Source: Bacteroidota bacterium (GTDB lineage: Bacteria > Bacteroidota > Bacteroidia > NORP154). Taken from it: DNA of 16,293 bases. The stretch's first letter is position 1. Each line of letters opens with the position of its first letter. A program made the position numbers and the translations under genes. The stretch lies in the NCBI GenBank assembly GCA_002401055.1, contig NVRZ01000045.1, forward strand, positions 1 to 16,293, written 5' to 3'. The notes beneath the pieces were generated by a model. It saw nothing but the letters and a program-made list of their open reading frames with translations. It was not told where the DNA came from and did not search any database. This document shows, piece after piece, positions 1 through 7,454 of this stretch.

Positions 1-128
1 TTCCCAATATTTACTGTTTGTTCAGCAGCATTGTCTCTGTCATCTCCATCTGCTCCTCCTTCTCCGGAGCCACATTTAACAATAAGAAAGATTACGGGAA
101 TAAAAAATAGTATAAATAGCTTTTTCAT
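1..128 (-). CDS. Putative lipoprotein, N-terminal fragment (cut by the window edge)
   Basis: An open frame begins at an ATG (128-126) and runs off the left edge after 42 complete codons. I translated it directly. It starts MKKLFILFFIPVIFLIVKCG, which is a positively charged N-terminus, a hydrophobic core and then Cys19 followed by Gly-Ser-Gly. This is the layout of a lipoprotein signal peptide. The -1 residue before the cysteine is Lys (I-V-K-C), which fits the usual lipobox poorly. The residues after the cysteine are Gly-rich and then acidic (around E23 to D32), probably a flexible linker behind the lipid anchor. The mature domain lies outside the window, so function cannot be assigned. It is on the same strand as the aldehyde dehydrogenase but 82 bases downstream of it, with its own possible -7 box in the gap. 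Confidence 0.6.
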   Translation of the reverse strand, partial: MKKLFILFFIPVIFLIVKCGSGEGGADGDDRDNAAEQTVNIG

Positions 129-161
129 CTGTGTGTGGTTTGGTTTTTGTTTATTAATGGG

Positions 162-169
162 CAAAGATA
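162..169 (-). promoter_or_regulatory. Possible -7 box (TATCTTTG) for the left-edge lipoprotein gene
   Basis: Read on the minus strand, the bases are TATCTTTG, an exact match to the Bacteroidota -7 consensus TAnnTTTG. They lie 33 bases before the lipoprotein ATG. I could not find a TTG -33 element at the usual spacing, so this is only a candidate. Confidence 0.4.
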
Positions 170-210
170 AAAATATATGCATACATCTTTTTTGCCTCTA
201 ACTGTCTCAA

Positions 211-1773
211 CTAAACGTCAAAAGTTATGCCTTGCGCCAAGGGCAATTCTGTACCATAGTTAATGGTATTGGTTTGTCGACGCATATATACTTTCCACGC
301 GTCAGATCCGGATTCCCTTCCTCCACCTGTTTCTTTTTCTCCACCAAATGCACCACCTATTTCGGCCCCGGAAGTTCCGATATTCACATTGGCAATACCG
401 CAATCAGAACCCCAATGCGCTAAAAACGCTTCAGCTTCCAATAAATCCTTGGTAAATATAGCTGATGACAAACCCTGTGGTACATCATTGTGATAACCTA
501 TCGCTTCATCAAGAGTCTTGTACTTAATCAGATACAGTAAAGGGGCAAACGTTTCATCTTGAACAATTTGATAGTTGTTCTTAACTTCGGCAATACATGG
601 GTAAACGTAACATCCAGACGAATAGCCTTCGCCCTCAACAACTTCACCGCCACATAATATAGTTCCGCCTTCTGCTTTGACTTTCTCTATAGCGTCCTGA
701 AAATCCTTCACTGCTCCGGTATCGATTAGCGGACCAACATGTGTTTTTTCATTTATAGGATGTCCGATGTTGAGCTGTGAGTAAGACGCCAGTAATTTAT
801 CTTTCAAAGTATCGTATATGGATTCCTGAATAATAAGTCGGCGAGTTGATGTACACCTTTGGCCAGCTGTACCTACAGCACCAAATATTGTTGCACGTAA
901 AACCAAATCCAAATCAGCTTTTTCAGAGACGATTATCGCGTTGTTACCACCGAGTTCTAGTATCGTCTTACCCAAGCGCTCACCTACAATTCGAGCCACT
1001 CTTATGCCTACTCTTGTAGATCCGGTACAGGAGATTAGCGCGACTCTCTTATCAGCTAAAAAGTCGTCACCGACGTACTTTGAACTGGAGGCAATCAAGT
1101 TTAAAACGCCTTCGGGAATATCATTTTCTTTCAAGACTTTGGACACGATATTGGACACGGCAATTGCGCACAACATTACTTTTGAAGATGGTTTCCAGAT
1201 AACGGTATCTCCACACACCATCGCAATCATCGCATTCCATGCCCAAACTGCGACAGGGAAATTAAAAGCGGAAATTACTCCTACAACACCCAGAGGATGA
1301 TATTGATCATACATTCTGTGATTTGGCCTTTCAGAGTGCATTGTAAAACCGTGCAGCTGACGTGATAACCCAACGCTAAAATCGCATATGTCAATCATCT
1401 CCTGTACTTCACCGAGGCCTTCTTGATAAATTTTACCCATCTCATATGAAACCAGTTTGCCTAGAGGTTCTTTCTGCTCCCTCAACGCATTACCTATTTG
1501 TCTTACAACCTCTCCTCGTTTAGGTGCAGGAATCGTTCTCCAGGTTTTAAATGCCTCGGTGGCTTTTGTAACCACTGTTTCATAATCATCCCAAGTGCCT
1601 TGTTGTACCTTTGCAATAAGTGTTCCGTCACCTGGGGAAAATGACTCGATTATGTCTCCGCTGGTGTCCAGCCATTCCGTTCCGGTGCAGGCACCTTTGT
1701 TTAAGTCAAGCACTCCTAATTCCTTGAGTACATCTTGAATCTGAGATTGATCAACTACCGCTGTTGCTTCCAT
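211..1773 (-). CDS. ALDH7 (antiquitin-type) aldehyde dehydrogenase, probable alpha-aminoadipic semialdehyde dehydrogenase
   Basis: This is a full-length NAD(P)-dependent aldehyde dehydrogenase of 520 residues. Antiquitin-family enzymes oxidise alpha-aminoadipic semialdehyde, which is in equilibrium with piperideine-6-carboxylate, to alpha-aminoadipate in lysine catabolism. Visible landmarks are SAFNFP at 168-173 with Asn171, the cofactor-binding WKPS at 193-196, the general-base Glu273 in LELGGN, and the nucleophile Cys307 in GQRCTSTRR. The C-terminal glycine-rich stretch GGGRESGSDAWK followed by YMRRQT is typical of ALDH7 and unlike the ALDH1/2 or GabD groups. The only plausible start is the ATG at 1773, with a T/A-rich leader and a candidate -7 box at 1812-1819. 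No other lysine-degradation gene is visible nearby, so the substrate rests on family membership alone. The protein is presumably cytoplasmic, since it has no signal peptide. It is divergent from dxs. Confidence 0.9.
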   Translation of the reverse strand: MEATAVVDQSQIQDVLKELGVLDLNKGACTGTEWLDTSGDIIESFSPGDGTLIAKVQQGTWDDYETVVTKATEAFKTWRTIPAPKRGEVVRQIGNALREQKEPLGKLVSYEMGKIYQEGLGEVQEMIDICDFSVGLSRQLHGFTMHSERPNHRMYDQYHPLGVVGVISAFNFPVAVWAWNAMIAMVCGDTVIWKPSSKVMLCAIAVSNIVSKVLKENDIPEGVLNLIASSSKYVGDDFLADKRVALISCTGSTRVGIRVARIVGERLGKTILELGGNNAIIVSEKADLDLVLRATIFGAVGTAGQRCTSTRRLIIQESIYDTLKDKLLASYSQLNIGHPINEKTHVGPLIDTGAVKDFQDAIEKVKAEGGTILCGGEVVEGEGYSSGCYVYPCIAEVKNNYQIVQDETFAPLLYLIKYKTLDEAIGYHNDVPQGLSSAIFTKDLLEAEAFLAHWGSDCGIANVNIGTSGAEIGGAFGGEKETGGGRESGSDAWKVYMRRQTNTINYGTELPLAQGITFDV

Positions 1774-1811
1774 ATTAAAATATTTTGGAGTTTTTATTGT
1801 TAAATAGGGGG

Positions 1812-1819
1812 CAAAAATA
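1812..1819 (-). promoter_or_regulatory. Candidate -7 box (TATTTTTG) for the aldehyde dehydrogenase gene
   Basis: The minus-strand reading is TATTTTTG, matching TAnnTTTG, 38 bases upstream of the ATG. There is no TTG at normal -33 spacing. It sits 16 bases from the oppositely oriented box for dxs, so the two promoters would share upstream DNA. Confidence 0.45.
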
Positions 1820-1835
1820 GAAATTATTAAATTAG

Positions 1836-1843
1836 TACCTTTG
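1836..1843 (+). promoter_or_regulatory. Candidate -7 box (TACCTTTG) for dxs
   Basis: TACCTTTG is an exact match to the Bacteroidota -7 consensus. It lies 40 bases before the dxs ATG at 1884, which predicts a short A-rich leader of roughly 30-35 bases. No clear -33 TTG is present at the expected spacing, so the site is supported mainly by its position and its -7 match. Confidence 0.55.
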
Positions 1844-1883
1844 CATTCGACTCAAAAAATCCATTGATTTCAATCCGGTAAAA

Positions 1884-3809
1884 ATGGATATCAAGGCAGG
1901 CAAACTTCTAGATCAAATACAATATCCTCGGGACTTAAAGAAATTTAAGGAAGAAGACCTTCCTCAAATTTGTGATGAACTCAGGCAATATATTATTGAT
2001 ATTGTCTCTGTAAAAGGCGGACACTTCGGCGCTAGTTTAGGGGTGGTAGAACTCACCGTTGCGCTTCATTATATATTCAACACGCCCTATGACCAGTTGG
2101 TGTGGGATGTTGGACATCAGGCATATGGTCATAAAATATTAACAGGTAGACGGGACATTTTTCATACGAACAGAGTTTATAAAGGGATTAGCGGTTTTCC
2201 AAATAGGACAGAAAGTGAGTATGATACGTTTGGAGTAGGGCATTCTTCTACATCTATCTCTGCCGCGATAGGTATGGCGGTTGCTTCAGACTTCAAGGGC
2301 TTAAAGGATAAGCAACATATTGCCGTTATCGGAGACGGTGCGATGACAGCGGGCTTGGCCTTTGAAGGTTTAAATCATGCTGGGTACGCAAGAAAGAATC
2401 TCATTGTCATACTGAATGATAACTGTATGAGCATTGATCCTAATGTGGGCGCCTTGAAGGAGTATTTAACGGATATCACAACTTCCCACACATATAACAA
2501 GGTGAAAGATGATGTTTGGAACTTGTTGGGAAAACTGAGCAAGTTTGGAAAGAATGCCCAGGAGATTGTGTCCAAGATAGAGAATGGCATTAAGGCGACA
2601 TTGTTAAAACAAAGCAATCTGTTCGAAGCATTAAATTTCAGATATTTTGGTCCTGTAGATGGACATGATGTAATTCACTTGACCAAGATACTTAATGACT
2701 TAAAGGATATTCCGGGGCCGAAATTGCTTCATTGCGTTACCGTAAAAGGCAAGGGGTTTGAGCCGGCAGAGAAAGACCAAACGAAATGGCACGCGCCGGG
2801 ACTCTTTAACAAGGATACGGGCGAGATACTCAAGTCTATTCCAAAGGGACCACAACCGCCAAAGTACCAGGATGTATTCGGGCACACGGTAGTTGAACTC
2901 GCAGAGAAAAATGAGAAAATTATGGGGGTAACTCCCGCAATGCCTTCAGGAAGCTCGATGAATATTATGATGAAGGCCATGCCGGACAGGGCCTTTGATG
3001 TCGGGATAGCTGAACAACATGCGGTAACTTTTTCAGCTGGTTTGGCCACCCAGGGCATGATCCCTTTTTGCAATATCTATTCGACATTTATGCAAAGAGC
3101 TTATGATCAGGTGGTTCACGATGTTGCAATTCAAAATTTGAACGTGGTATTTTGTTTGGATAGAGGAGGCATCGCAGGTTCGGATGGCACCACGCATCAT
3201 GGAGCATTTGACTTGGCATATATGCGCTGCGTTCCGAATATGATTGTATCGGCACCCATGAATGAGACAGAGCTTCGGAATTTGATGTTTACGGCTCAGC
3301 AGGATAATATGGGCCCATTTACAATTCGATACCCTAGAGGCGCCGGAGTTCTTACTGATTGGAAAACACCTTTCAAGGCGATTGAGGTAGGTACCGGACG
3401 AAAAATCTGTGATGGCGACGAGTTGGCAATCTTAACAATTGGCCATATTGGAAATTATGCCATCGAAGCTTGTGAGATTCTTAAGAAAAGAGGCTTGTCT
3501 CCAGCCCACTACGACATGCGATTTGCGAAGCCGATTGATGAAAAAATGCTCCATGAGGTATTTGGCAAGTTTACGAAGATAGTTACGGTAGAGGATGGTT
3601 GTGTAATTGGCGGTATGGGAAGTGCCGTGTTGGAGTTTATGGCGGATTATGGTTATGCTGCAAAGGTAAAACGAATGGGAATGCCCGATCGCACCATCGA
3701 TCATGGATCACAGCTCGAATTACATACTGAGTGTGGTTATCACCCTGAGGGGATAGCGGAGCAAGTGGTTAAGCTGTTGAGAGCCAAGAAGGGCTTGATG
3801 GTTAGCTAA
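1884..3809 (+). CDS. dxs: 1-deoxy-D-xylulose-5-phosphate synthase
   Basis: This thiamine-diphosphate enzyme condenses pyruvate with glyceraldehyde 3-phosphate to give 1-deoxy-D-xylulose 5-phosphate, the entry step of the MEP isoprenoid pathway in the cytoplasm. The 641 residues match the usual DXS length. N-terminal landmarks are GGHFGASLG at 45-53 with the active-site His47, and WDVGHQAYGHK at 74-84. The ThDP/Mg site is GDGAMTAG at 150-157 followed by NDN at 178-180. Next comes YFGPVDGHD at 254-262. The transketolase-like middle domain has GIAEQHAVT at 374-382 with catalytic Glu377, and the DRGGIAGSDGTTHHG block at 426-440. A C-terminal transketolase domain follows. The start is an ATG after CCGGTAAAA, with a -7 box 40 bases upstream. 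The stop codon lies inside a palindrome shared with the end of atpZ. The next pathway enzyme, dxr, is encoded about 9 kb downstream on the same strand. Confidence 0.97.
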   Translation: MDIKAGKLLDQIQYPRDLKKFKEEDLPQICDELRQYIIDIVSVKGGHFGASLGVVELTVALHYIFNTPYDQLVWDVGHQAYGHKILTGRRDIFHTNRVYKGISGFPNRTESEYDTFGVGHSSTSISAAIGMAVASDFKGLKDKQHIAVIGDGAMTAGLAFEGLNHAGYARKNLIVILNDNCMSIDPNVGALKEYLTDITTSHTYNKVKDDVWNLLGKLSKFGKNAQEIVSKIENGIKATLLKQSNLFEALNFRYFGPVDGHDVIHLTKILNDLKDIPGPKLLHCVTVKGKGFEPAEKDQTKWHAPGLFNKDTGEILKSIPKGPQPPKYQDVFGHTVVELAEKNEKIMGVTPAMPSGSSMNIMMKAMPDRAFDVGIAEQHAVTFSAGLATQGMIPFCNIYSTFMQRAYDQVVHDVAIQNLNVVFCLDRGGIAGSDGTTHHGAFDLAYMRCVPNMIVSAPMNETELRNLMFTAQQDNMGPFTIRYPRGAGVLTDWKTPFKAIEVGTGRKICDGDELAILTIGHIGNYAIEACEILKKRGLSPAHYDMRFAKPIDEKMLHEVFGKFTKIVTVEDGCVIGGMGSAVLEFMADYGYAAKVKRMGMPDRTIDHGSQLELHTECGYHPEGIAEQVVKLLRAKKGLMVS

Positions 3810-3814
3810 CCATC
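3797..3814. terminator. Perfect 18-base palindrome between convergent dxs and atpZ, candidate bidirectional terminator
   Basis: GATGGTTAGCTAACCATC is its own reverse complement. As RNA it can form a 7-bp stem with an AGCT loop. It contains the dxs stop codon TAA (3807-3809) and ends 1 base before the atpZ stop (3816-3818). On the plus side it is followed by the modestly T-rich CTCATTTCTTTAG. On the minus side there is no T-tract. A terminator role for dxs is plausible, and for atpZ it is weaker. Confidence 0.5.
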
Positions 3815-3815
3815 C

Positions 3816-4040
3816 TCATTTCTTTAGTATTTGCTTGAACATATAGAACAGAGCAAACCCCAAACCTGAAAGCGTAAGTAGCACCGTAAAAACAGGATTT
3901 TTTAATTCCAGAAACTCATCGAGTTTTAATCCTACAAATAAAGCTAGGAAAATAATGCCGGCCATTTGAAAGCCGAGGGCAGAATATTTAGCGTAGCTAT
4001 TAAGCGGACTTTTCAACGAGCTCTTTTGCAGTTTCACCAT
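3816..4040 (-). CDS. atpZ: AtpZ/AtpI-family small membrane protein
   Basis: This is a 74-residue protein with two predicted membrane helices, about residues 20-40 and 49-68. Between them is the short acidic turn DEFLELKNP at 41-49, and the C-terminus is lysine-rich. The YAKYSALGFQMAG segment at 16-28 and the overall size are typical of AtpZ/AtpI proteins encoded at the head of F-type ATP synthase operons, which are thought to assist c-ring assembly or Mg transport. Here no atpB, atpE or atpF follows, because the gene ends against convergent dxs. The ATG at 4040 lies 41 bases inside the bactofilin gene in another frame, implying translational coupling. GTG (codon 2) and TTG (codon 9) are alternative starts, and the TTG would shorten the overlap to 17 bases. 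The family call is good, and function in this truncated context is inferred. Confidence 0.8.
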   Translation of the reverse strand: MVKLQKSSLKSPLNSYAKYSALGFQMAGIIFLALFVGLKLDEFLELKNPVFTVLLTLSGLGFALFYMFKQILKK

Positions 4041-4452
4041 TTTCAGACGAATCAGAAAGCTCGGAACTGATGGCAGAAATATCCTTTACAACTGCACCCA
4101 TGCTGCACGTACCAGAAAATGTTGCTCCGGCCTCTATCGCGAGTTTATTGGTTATTATATCTCCAGTTAACTTCGCTGTAGGTTTTAGCAATAGAACTTC
4201 CGAAACCGTTATCTTGATTTTAACTGTACCTGAGATGTCAGCATATTCACAAATAATTTCTCCTTCCACAATGCCAGTAGCACCCACCACGACTTTTCCT
4301 TTAGAGGTAATGGTACCTTTCAAAGAACCGTCTATTCGAATATCGCCTTCTGACTTAATGTTTCCTTTTATCACCGTCCCAGCACCAATCAGGTTCACTG
4401 ACGGGGAATCATTATCATTATTCTTTGCCATTGTATTTGTTTTATTGAACAT
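4000..4452 (-). CDS. Bactofilin (polymer-forming cytoskeletal protein)
   Basis: This is a 150-residue protein with the bactofilin beta-helix. From about residue 21 to 119 there is a run of short G-x-hydrophobic repeats, for example GTVIKGNIKSEGDIRIDGSL and then GATGIVEGEI, with PTAKLTGDI at 91-99. Both tails are polar and disordered-looking: N/D/S-rich at 8-18 and S/E-rich at 127-149. This is the standard bactofilin plan. Bactofilins form nucleotide-free filaments on the inner face of the membrane and often position peptidoglycan hydrolases or other shape factors. An M23 peptidase is encoded about 3 kb away. ATG codons exist at residues 1 and 8, and I keep the first because it directly follows a candidate promoter and gives the common MF.K N-terminus. 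The 3' end overlaps atpZ. Confidence 0.9.
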   Translation of the reverse strand: MFNKTNTMAKNNDNDSPSVNLIGAGTVIKGNIKSEGDIRIDGSLKGTITSKGKVVVGATGIVEGEIICEYADISGTVKIKITVSEVLLLKPTAKLTGDIITNKLAIEAGATFSGTCSMGAVVKDISAISSELSDSSENGETAKELVEKSA

Positions 4453-4469
4453 ACCTAAAAATTAATGTG

Positions 4470-4477
4470 CAAAAATA
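4470..4477 (-). promoter_or_regulatory. Candidate -7 box (TATTTTTG) for bactofilin-atpZ
   Basis: The minus-strand reading is TATTTTTG, 17 bases before the first bactofilin ATG. This predicts a leader of only about 10 bases, or about 30 if the second ATG is used. No -33 TTG is visible at normal spacing. The same octamer precedes the aldehyde dehydrogenase and sprE genes. Confidence 0.45.
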
Positions 4478-4563
4478 TCAATTTTATTTCTGATTTATCT
4501 ACCTGATGAAGCCTATGCTTCCCCCTGATAGAGATTATTGATGGTTTGAGTAATTATTTTTCT

Positions 4564-7260
4564 TTAGTTACTCAGGTACTTATCCTGAAAGAAAGCGGAG
4601 TAATTCTCAACCTTCTTCTCCTTATAAAAAAGAGGGAAATTCGCTGAAGAGATAATAAACTGCGGAAAATCATCAGGGGGGAGTGCAGCAATTTCTTTTC
4701 TGTTCTGTTTGATTGAGTCATAGTATTTAATGGCCTTCTGACTATTACTGAATTTTTGAATGATAATCAGATGCGTTATGTCATCCAGCATCATATTTTT
4801 GGTTTGTAAATTGCTCAGAGAAAAGAACTTAGAATTGTAATTAGAAAAGTCATTCGTTAGCTTGTTTATGGTAACTGCAGAATCTGGGATTACAATAATA
4901 TAGTAATGTGCAAGCCTGCTGTTGTAAGAGTATAATTCACCGATCACCGTGTCTTCAACTTGTGAGAATGCAGTATCTTTTAACGTGAGCTTTACTTTGG
5001 AAATTAGTGCAAGGGTGGCTTCGGCCTGCGGTTTAACTTCATCATTTGGGTGCTTGGATACCACCTCCTTAAGCGCAAGCTCAAACTCAAGAATATTCTT
5101 GCTTTTACCAATAGACAATGCTCTCAGATAATCGAATTTTGGCTGAAATTTGTTTTTAGGAAATAAGGAATCTGAGACATCACACCTGCTAATGACAAGA
5201 GCATATTGGTTGTGTTCAAATGCTCGGTAAGTTTGATTATAGTAGTTCTCAGTTTTGTTCTTTTCCGCTTGAAGCTTCTTTATATAGTCTGGGTTCTGGA
5301 TTATTTTAGCGTAGTCGCTATTGGGATATTCATTCAATATGATATCGCGGTATTTATTTGCTTTTCCAGTTCTGTTTTGTCCTAAATGAAGTCGATATAA
5401 TTGATAACAAGTAGACAACCGATATTCTGTTTTCGGATAGCGATCAAGTAACTCTTCAAAGGTGCCTATCGCTTGTTCATCATCTAGTAGCAATTCCTTG
5501 TATACAATGCCAAGGCTGTAGTAGGCATCCATTATCCTGTCAGTTGAAGCCTTCATTTGAGTCCGGTTTGAAGGGATATTCTCTAGATAGGAATCTCTTT
5601 GTTTTGGGTCTCCAGTAATTTCACCTAGAAATTCATTTTCTTCCTCATCGTCCTCAAAGTCTTCTTCAAATATATCTGGATCTATAGAATTCTTGTTTTT
5701 TCTCCTCCAGTTATCTGCAAGTTTCCTGTCGCCCCATTTTCTTACAAATTCGTTATATCCAAAACTCATAGCAGCTGTATTATAGAAATACCACATGGAA
5801 CCAGTTTTAGGAATATCGTCCTTGCCAGGTGGAACAAATTGTGGATTGTTGGCCAGCTCCTTTTCCTTCAGTTCACTATCAATAACATCCTGAATAATTT
5901 TATCAACTACCTTTTTCCTTTCTTTTTCGCTCAAACCCGCTAATATTTGCATGCTGTCCTCATACGCGATTATGTTTAGGTACTTAACAATATCCTTCAG
6001 CGAGTTTTTCTTATTCACGATTTCTCGATAGTTATCATAAGAATCTGGCAAGGTGGTGGAGGCGCTATCATAGTACGCTTTGGCTAAGGGATAGTCTGGT
6101 TTATCAAAATAAATATTAGCGAGGCGTTCATACGCCATTCCTTTTTGAATCTTATTCTCCACACTAGCAGTTATGCAAAGTTTTAAATAATCAATCTCAG
6201 CCTTTTTTTCTCCATCTCTTTGAGCCAACCCAGCAAGTGCGTAATAAATTTGATCGAAGTACTCAGAGTTCTTCTGATCCGTGAGCATTTTTTCAAGTTC
6301 TTTCCTTATGTCTTGGCTGCCCTTACCTGATAATCCCTTCGCACGATTGATTTGCGCGTTAAAAGCCATTTCGTAAGTTGGGTTCATTTTCAATACCTGG
6401 ACGTAGTATTGTGAAGCCTTAATAAATTCACGCTTTTTTTGATAGAGTTGAGCAAGAATGTAAACGTACCGAACGCGTATTTTCCTTTTTCTAGTTAGCT
6501 CGATTGCTTTTTCTAATGGTTTGATTGCATGACCATACATTTTCTGTTGCATGAAATAATCTGCTTCTGTAGCTGCTAATTCAGCCAGTAAACGTTTTGG
6601 CTGCTTTTCCAACTCTTTCTTTTTCTTTTTATCATAGATTCTATCTCTTATAGCTTGAGTTGAACCAAATTCGCCTTTTTGATTGTACGTTTTCATCATC
6701 CAGATGAGCGCGTAATATTTGATCGGATACTTTTTATAGTGTTTGGCCACATACTCAAAAGATTCCATGGCTTCCGGGTAGTCGTATTTATAGAAGTGTG
6801 ACTTCCCAATAAGAAGATAGCTATCGTCAATCCAGTTTTTATGAACATCTTCCTTGTCCTTGTCTCCCTTCTTCTTTTTTTTCCTTTTTTTTCGTTTTTT
6901 CCTTTTCTTCCTCTTTTTCTTTTTCTTCTTTTTTGAGCTTTTAGGCACAATTTCATGTCGTTGAATAACCTTAGAGGCTTTTAGTATGGCCCTATCCATT
7001 TCAGGATATATTGTCTTTGAAATTTGCTCATCACCAAATCGGAACACTGGAAGTATCTTTGAGTAGTCATCCTTATAATTCTGCTCAAGCTTTGTTTTAC
7101 CTTCTTTGAAACTTTCATTACCGTTGAAGTACGCGTTATAGCGAGCCGTCATATTATGATAGGCGCGATTCATAAACGCGTCTTTCTTTGTTGAGCATTG
7201 CGTGAGGAGCAATACTATCAGAAGAAGAACGGTATATCGAAAGGGGTTATTCCACTGCAT
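4564..7260 (-). CDS. sprE: SprE/PorW-type TPR lipoprotein of the type IX secretion system
   Basis: This is an 898-residue lipoprotein. A hydrophobic helix (about 9-20) leads to Cys22 in LLLTQC. The conserved start of the mature protein, with STKKDAF, TARYNAYFNG and LPVFRFGDE at 67-78, and the block WYFYNTAAMSFGYNEF with RKWGDRKLADNWRR at 490-520, are hallmarks of SprE/PorW. Tetratricopeptide-like helical pairs are visible around 143-180, 228-300, 375-403 and 578-612. In Flavobacterium and Porphyromonas this protein is needed for type IX secretion, and in gliding species for motility. It is thought to link the periplasmic ring to the motor. Unusual features are a block of 22 consecutive Lys/Arg residues (110-131) and an acidic run at 534-542. 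The gene diverges from the M23 peptidase gene with a good promoter in between, and bactofilin lies downstream on the same strand. The call is firm for the family, and gliding itself is inferred. Confidence 0.88.
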   Translation of the reverse strand: MQWNNPFRYTVLLLIVLLLTQCSTKKDAFMNRAYHNMTARYNAYFNGNESFKEGKTKLEQNYKDDYSKILPVFRFGDEQISKTIYPEMDRAILKASKVIQRHEIVPKSSKKKKKKKRKKRKKRKKRKKKKKGDKDKEDVHKNWIDDSYLLIGKSHFYKYDYPEAMESFEYVAKHYKKYPIKYYALIWMMKTYNQKGEFGSTQAIRDRIYDKKKKKELEKQPKRLLAELAATEADYFMQQKMYGHAIKPLEKAIELTRKRKIRVRYVYILAQLYQKKREFIKASQYYVQVLKMNPTYEMAFNAQINRAKGLSGKGSQDIRKELEKMLTDQKNSEYFDQIYYALAGLAQRDGEKKAEIDYLKLCITASVENKIQKGMAYERLANIYFDKPDYPLAKAYYDSASTTLPDSYDNYREIVNKKNSLKDIVKYLNIIAYEDSMQILAGLSEKERKKVVDKIIQDVIDSELKEKELANNPQFVPPGKDDIPKTGSMWYFYNTAAMSFGYNEFVRKWGDRKLADNWRRKNKNSIDPDIFEEDFEDDEEENEFLGEITGDPKQRDSYLENIPSNRTQMKASTDRIMDAYYSLGIVYKELLLDDEQAIGTFEELLDRYPKTEYRLSTCYQLYRLHLGQNRTGKANKYRDIILNEYPNSDYAKIIQNPDYIKKLQAEKNKTENYYNQTYRAFEHNQYALVISRCDVSDSLFPKNKFQPKFDYLRALSIGKSKNILEFELALKEVVSKHPNDEVKPQAEATLALISKVKLTLKDTAFSQVEDTVIGELYSYNSRLAHYYIIVIPDSAVTINKLTNDFSNYNSKFFSLSNLQTKNMMLDDITHLIIIQKFSNSQKAIKYYDSIKQNRKEIAALPPDDFPQFIISSANFPLFYKEKKVENYSAFFQDKYLSN
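6868..6933 (-). repeat. Low-complexity Lys/Arg-encoding tract inside sprE with two A8 runs
   Basis: Codons 110-131 of sprE encode only Lys and Arg, in a loose KKR repeat, using AAA, AAG, AGG and one CGA. The coding strand contains two uninterrupted runs of eight A (6875-6882 and 6885-6892 in window coordinates) plus several of five or six. Such tracts are prone to polymerase or ribosomal slippage. Confidence 0.85.
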
Positions 7261-7319
7261 GGCGGAATTGTTAAAAGCGGTCAGTTTGCGTTAGTATCAA
7301 CAGAGTAACTCATCTGATG

Positions 7320-7349
7320 CAAAAATATTGTATTTATGCTGAACAGCAA
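7320..7349 (-). promoter_or_regulatory. Promoter of sprE (TTG-N19-TATTTTTG)
   Basis: On the minus strand a -33 TTG (7349-7347) is followed after 19 bases by TATTTTTG (7327-7320), matching both parts of the Bacteroidota sigma-A-type consensus at normal spacing. A second TTG lies at 7352-7350. The predicted leader to the sprE ATG is about 50 bases. Confidence 0.65.
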
Positions 7350-7390
7350 CAAGTCTTTTCGGGGTTATAATAATTGATTTAAGAAGCTGA

Positions 7391-7422
7391 TTGTGTGGTT
7401 TTCTCCTTGTTGTATATCTTTG
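7391..7422 (+). promoter_or_regulatory. Promoter of the M23 peptidase-GH3 gene pair (TTG-N21-TATCTTTG)
   Basis: TTG at 7391-7393 and TATCTTTG at 7415-7422 are separated by 21 bases and match the Bacteroidota -33/-7 elements. Transcription would begin near 7430, about 25 bases before the ATG at 7455. It lies back-to-back with the sprE promoter, with about 40 bases between the two -33 elements. Confidence 0.7.
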
Positions 7423-7454
7423 TAAGCAAGCGGGAATGAAATTTCTAGAAATCC

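Noticed and set aside
941..1300. Plus-strand open frame of 119 codons opposite the aldehyde dehydrogenase
   Set aside because: It lies antisense to the ALDH7 catalytic region, has no promoter or family features and is a shadow of the conserved coding sequence.
4070..4465. Plus-strand open frame of 131 codons opposite bactofilin
   Set aside because: It is antisense to the repetitive bactofilin beta-helix. The repeat structure keeps the opposite strand open by chance.
4453..4563. Terminator or small gene between sprE and bactofilin
   Set aside because: I found no stable hairpin with a T-tract and no credible open frame, only the candidate bactofilin -7 box.
6696..6956. Minus-strand open frame of 86 codons rich in Lys/Arg within sprE
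   Set aside because: It is the frame-shifted reading of the A-rich tract of sprE. The sprE frame is continuous, conserved in motif and much longer.
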